The position numbers and the translations under genes are program-made. Positions 61,016 through 64,000 of a stretch of 64,000 nt of DNA are shown here, piece by piece. The notes under the pieces were generated by a model. It did not search any database, was not told the origin of the DNA, and was given only the letters and a program-made list of their open reading frames with translations. Origin of the DNA: Dryomyza anilis (Eukaryota > Arthropoda > Insecta > Diptera > Dryomyzidae); contig OX638132.1 of assembly GCA_951804985.1 (NCBI GenBank), positions 86,494,696 to 86,558,695 on the forward strand, read 5' to 3'. Every line of letters begins with the position of its first letter. Positions within the stretch are counted from its first letter, which is position 1.

Positions 61016-61431
61016 GCTGGACTGATTAATGAATGCAATTAATATCAGTTGCTATATTTACGTCGATTATTTTTTCTGTGAAGAAAGTGAAGCATTTCGT
61101 TAGTGACCAATTTTTCAATAAGCAGAACAATAAACGAATTTAAGTCAACTGTAAAACTGTTGTTTTTCATTTTTGCGAAAGCTGATACTATCTTGAAAAT
61201 TGACTTTTTATATCGTTTATAGATTAGGCCCAATGATTGATTTCAACTATTTTAAAAGACGTGTGTATAAATAGAATTAGATTTTAGTACACACAGAAAT
61301 AGTAATTCACATGAGGTTGGAAGAACGGAAAAGTTAGTTGTACCAACTAATTTCATTCGGTTAAATCGAATTGTCTATTTGTTGGCGAAACTGCCATATT
61401 AGCCTATACACTTGAAATATTAGTCTATATA
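61016..61431. other. Gene-free stretch
   Basis: AT-rich, begins with the SINE target duplication. A 62-codon minus frame shows no coding bias. Nothing recognised. Confidence 0.35.
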
Positions 61432-61837
61432 CCCTAGTGGAAATTTGCCCGATGCGGTAATGAGGTAACCCCTATTTGAGCAAATATGATCATTGCCTTG
61501 TCATGCCCTTATCATGCTCACCATAGCAGGGTTTACATTATCTAAACAGCCAATGGTTCCGATCAAAGCTACATTAGTTGTTCCTCATAAAGACATTTTC
61601 ATCGGGCAATGATCAGGGTATTTGTAGTGCTTTCGTATGCTCATGTTTTAACAAGGCAATGGTCAGATAAATAATGATATGGGGAATTACCCGATCAGTA
61701 CATGATCATTGCCTGAGGTGAGTACATGATCAGGACACTGCGTTACAAGGACATTATGGGCCTCATCATATACCGATCATCTCAAATAATGACATGATCA
61801 CTTCATGACCATGGCCCTACCAAAATTTCTACTAGTG
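61432..61837. mobile_element. MITE-like element family E, intact copy
   Basis: Ends CCCTAGTGGAAATTT and AAATTTCTACTAGTG. Interior rich in TGATCATTGCC, GGCAATGATCA and CATGATCA words in both orientations, so it can fold into many hairpins. About 406 bp. Same family as 4372-4785. Confidence 0.65.
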
Positions 61838-64000
61838 TAGACTCCCAATGGTTCTAAAGCTGTATTAAATTGTTATAAAATAGTTCAAAATTGGTTGCAC
61901 TACAAACTACAACTCTTTGAGTTTTGACAATAACAACCGACTAAGTGGTTGAGAGAACCGAATAAGTTGACAAAGATGTGGTAGGCGCAACAAATCCTAC
62001 TCTATGTGTATTTAAATTATTATAGATAAGTTATAAGAATTTGTTCTTGGAAAAAGAGTTATCAAAATAAAGATTTCGATGACGGTTCAAAATGTTAGCT
62101 GATTTTTGAGTTTATAGATTTTCTAAAAATGTTTAATACATAATTTATAATATATATTAATTTATATATTATATATTTTTAGGCTGGAAGTAGAGCATAT
62201 CTTGAAGAATATTTTAAAATTTGTTTGTAAAAACTTTAAAAGATCGCAGTATGAAAGAACTAATTTTAAGAATTAGTCTAAACAAAATACAAATTCTGGT
62301 ACCGTTTCCAACATTTCGAGAATATAGAATTTCTAAAAACTTTGTAATAAATGAACATAAGAATATAAGTTATTTTAAATAAAAAAATTAAAATATTTAT
62401 TAAACGTTTTTATCGGATTTTGGAGGTTGAGAGGTGGTTCTTGTGGCTGTTATATACGTATTTACGTTACATTTCCAAAAAAACTCTTCTTTTACAATGT
62501 TTTGCTTGTGATTAATTTACGCGTTGGCAGTGTTTGGAATAAATCTTTATTAATTAAAAACCCACTTATCCATTATGAAATTCTGAGTGCAAACTTGGAA
62601 ATGAACGGTTTGTCGTTCATCAAACATAAAAAAAACTACAAATACTATTTGATAATAACAATAATAATAATATGAACTATTTACAGTAACATTAAATACT
62701 AATTTCGAATAATATATATGGATATTTACAAACACTCAACAGAAAATTCATGAATGAATAAACTTTGAGAAACATATATGAAACATGATACAATAATCAG
62801 TAACACATGAACTGAAACAAATGCAAGCATGAACTTTTGTGTTTAATAATGATCATTTAAATACAATTTAATTCAATTAACATCAGTTATTTACATATTT
62901 ATTTATTTATTTATTTATATATATAGTTAAATATATAAATTAATGTATATATTTTTGTTTTTTTTTCTTTTAATATATATATCTATGTATTAAAACTCTT
63001 TAATGGCAGATAAATGCTTTTTGCTAATGCAACGTGTTTCAACGACGCAACATTATTTAGAATATATGTGTATTTAGTAGTTAGTTTAGTTAAATCTTGA
63101 TTATGAGTATATAGCATAATTAAGTATTTAAATGGTGTTTGATTTTCTGAACTGACTACATTTTTGGTTTTTTCTGTTTTTGCTATTTGTCAGTATCTTT
63201 CCGTTCTTCAGTGACACGATCGGTGTCTTGAATTTAATTTAATGTTGGCTTTTGGTTTTTTTGGAAAGCAAGGCTTTGAGAATGCGTCAACGATTTCACT
63301 ACATTTAAGCTGTCTGTCAACTACTGTCATCAGTAATACCTAAGTTTTAGCAAAGTGTTTTAGAATTACATATTTGAGTGAGATTTTTGTTCTTGTTGTT
63401 GTTGTTTGCTTTTATCATTATCATTTTCAAAAGGTTTCAGTTACAATATTTATATATAAATTTGATCGGTGTAATTGCTGCCTGTTCGAGGTGTTTTCGA
63501 ATAGAATAAGTTTGGTTTAGTGATTTGCAGCGAAATTCAGTTGCAGTCTACTAAGTACAGGCTACATCTTCGAGTCTTTTCCAGTAATATTTATGCGGGG
63601 TGTATGTGATTGAATTACAAGAATTTCAGTTGAATTTGTATGTTTTTGATTTAGCAAAAATTAACAATTATGGTAAAGTTTGTGCTAATTCGCTGTACAA
63701 ATTTTAGTGGTGCATAACATTTGAAGACAAATTTAAATTTTCAATTTTACTTTCAATTCTGCTATTCTTTTATTAAATTCTTTTCATTTATTAATTAGCA
63801 AATTGTTCAATTTACGTAGCATTAGTTGGGCATATTTCAAAATTGCAGCGAATTACATTGACAAGCTTTACGTTACGTTACGTTACGTTATAATTCATAA
63901 TGTTGTTTTCCGTGTATTTTGCATGTGAGTTCGTGTTCGTGTGTGTGTGTTTTTTGACATACGATACGTCACGTTACGTTATCGAAGTTTGTATTTCGTA
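61838..64000. other. Gene-free AT-rich stretch to window end
   Basis: No coding frame. Contains (TTTA)n near 62896, a (TTACG)n run of about 4.5 units at 63868-63890 and further CGTTACGTTA words at 63970. The slightly less AT-rich 63180-63990 could be UTR or regulatory DNA of a gene outside the window. Confidence 0.4.

Overview
This is eukaryotic nuclear DNA, very AT-rich and almost all non-coding, most likely from a higher (cyclorrhaphan) fly. The evidence is short GT-AG introns, a fly-like set of small repeats (elements with GACA microsatellite tracts and subterminal inverted repeats like DINE-1/Helentron, foldbacks, tRNA-derived SINEs) and genes whose best recalled relatives are Drosophila genes. 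The species cannot be named from the sequence.

The only clear gene cluster lies at about 36.2-43.9 kb. It holds methionine aminopeptidase 1 (plus strand, 5 exons, 377 aa, all catalytic residues present), the RNA polymerase shared subunit Rpb10 (minus strand, 2 exons, 67 aa, convergent with the aminopeptidase gene) and a predicted secreted His/Gln-rich protein (minus strand, 3 firm exons plus a proposed 9-nt first coding exon about 2.8 kb upstream). The first two genes are housekeeping genes with no direct functional link. Their 3' ends lie about 200 bp apart.

The left flank (1-36 kb) is gene-poor. It holds copies of two DINE-1/Helentron-like subfamilies, a foldback element whose arms are built of short repeats (3.2-4.1 kb), a near-palindromic 542-bp element (13.6-14.1 kb), other foldbacks, two SINE families, a Helitron-like element carrying two minisatellites (25.0-26.0 kb) and a dead non-LTR retrotransposon fragment (30.9-32.1 kb). 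A candidate TATA promoter with a 5' splice donor lies at 19.08-19.38 kb, and an exon-like open frame lies at about 15.8-16.0 kb.

The right flank (44-64 kb) is similar. It includes a composite at 53.3-56.1 kb that can be read as successive insertions: an AT-rich element hit by a MITE, the MITE hit by a SINE, and the same host hit by a Helitron-like element. Several other nested insertions with target duplications give a relative order of transposon activity. No CRISPR array, rRNA, functional tRNA or prokaryotic system was seen. The most unusual material is this set of small, apparently non-autonomous repeat families.
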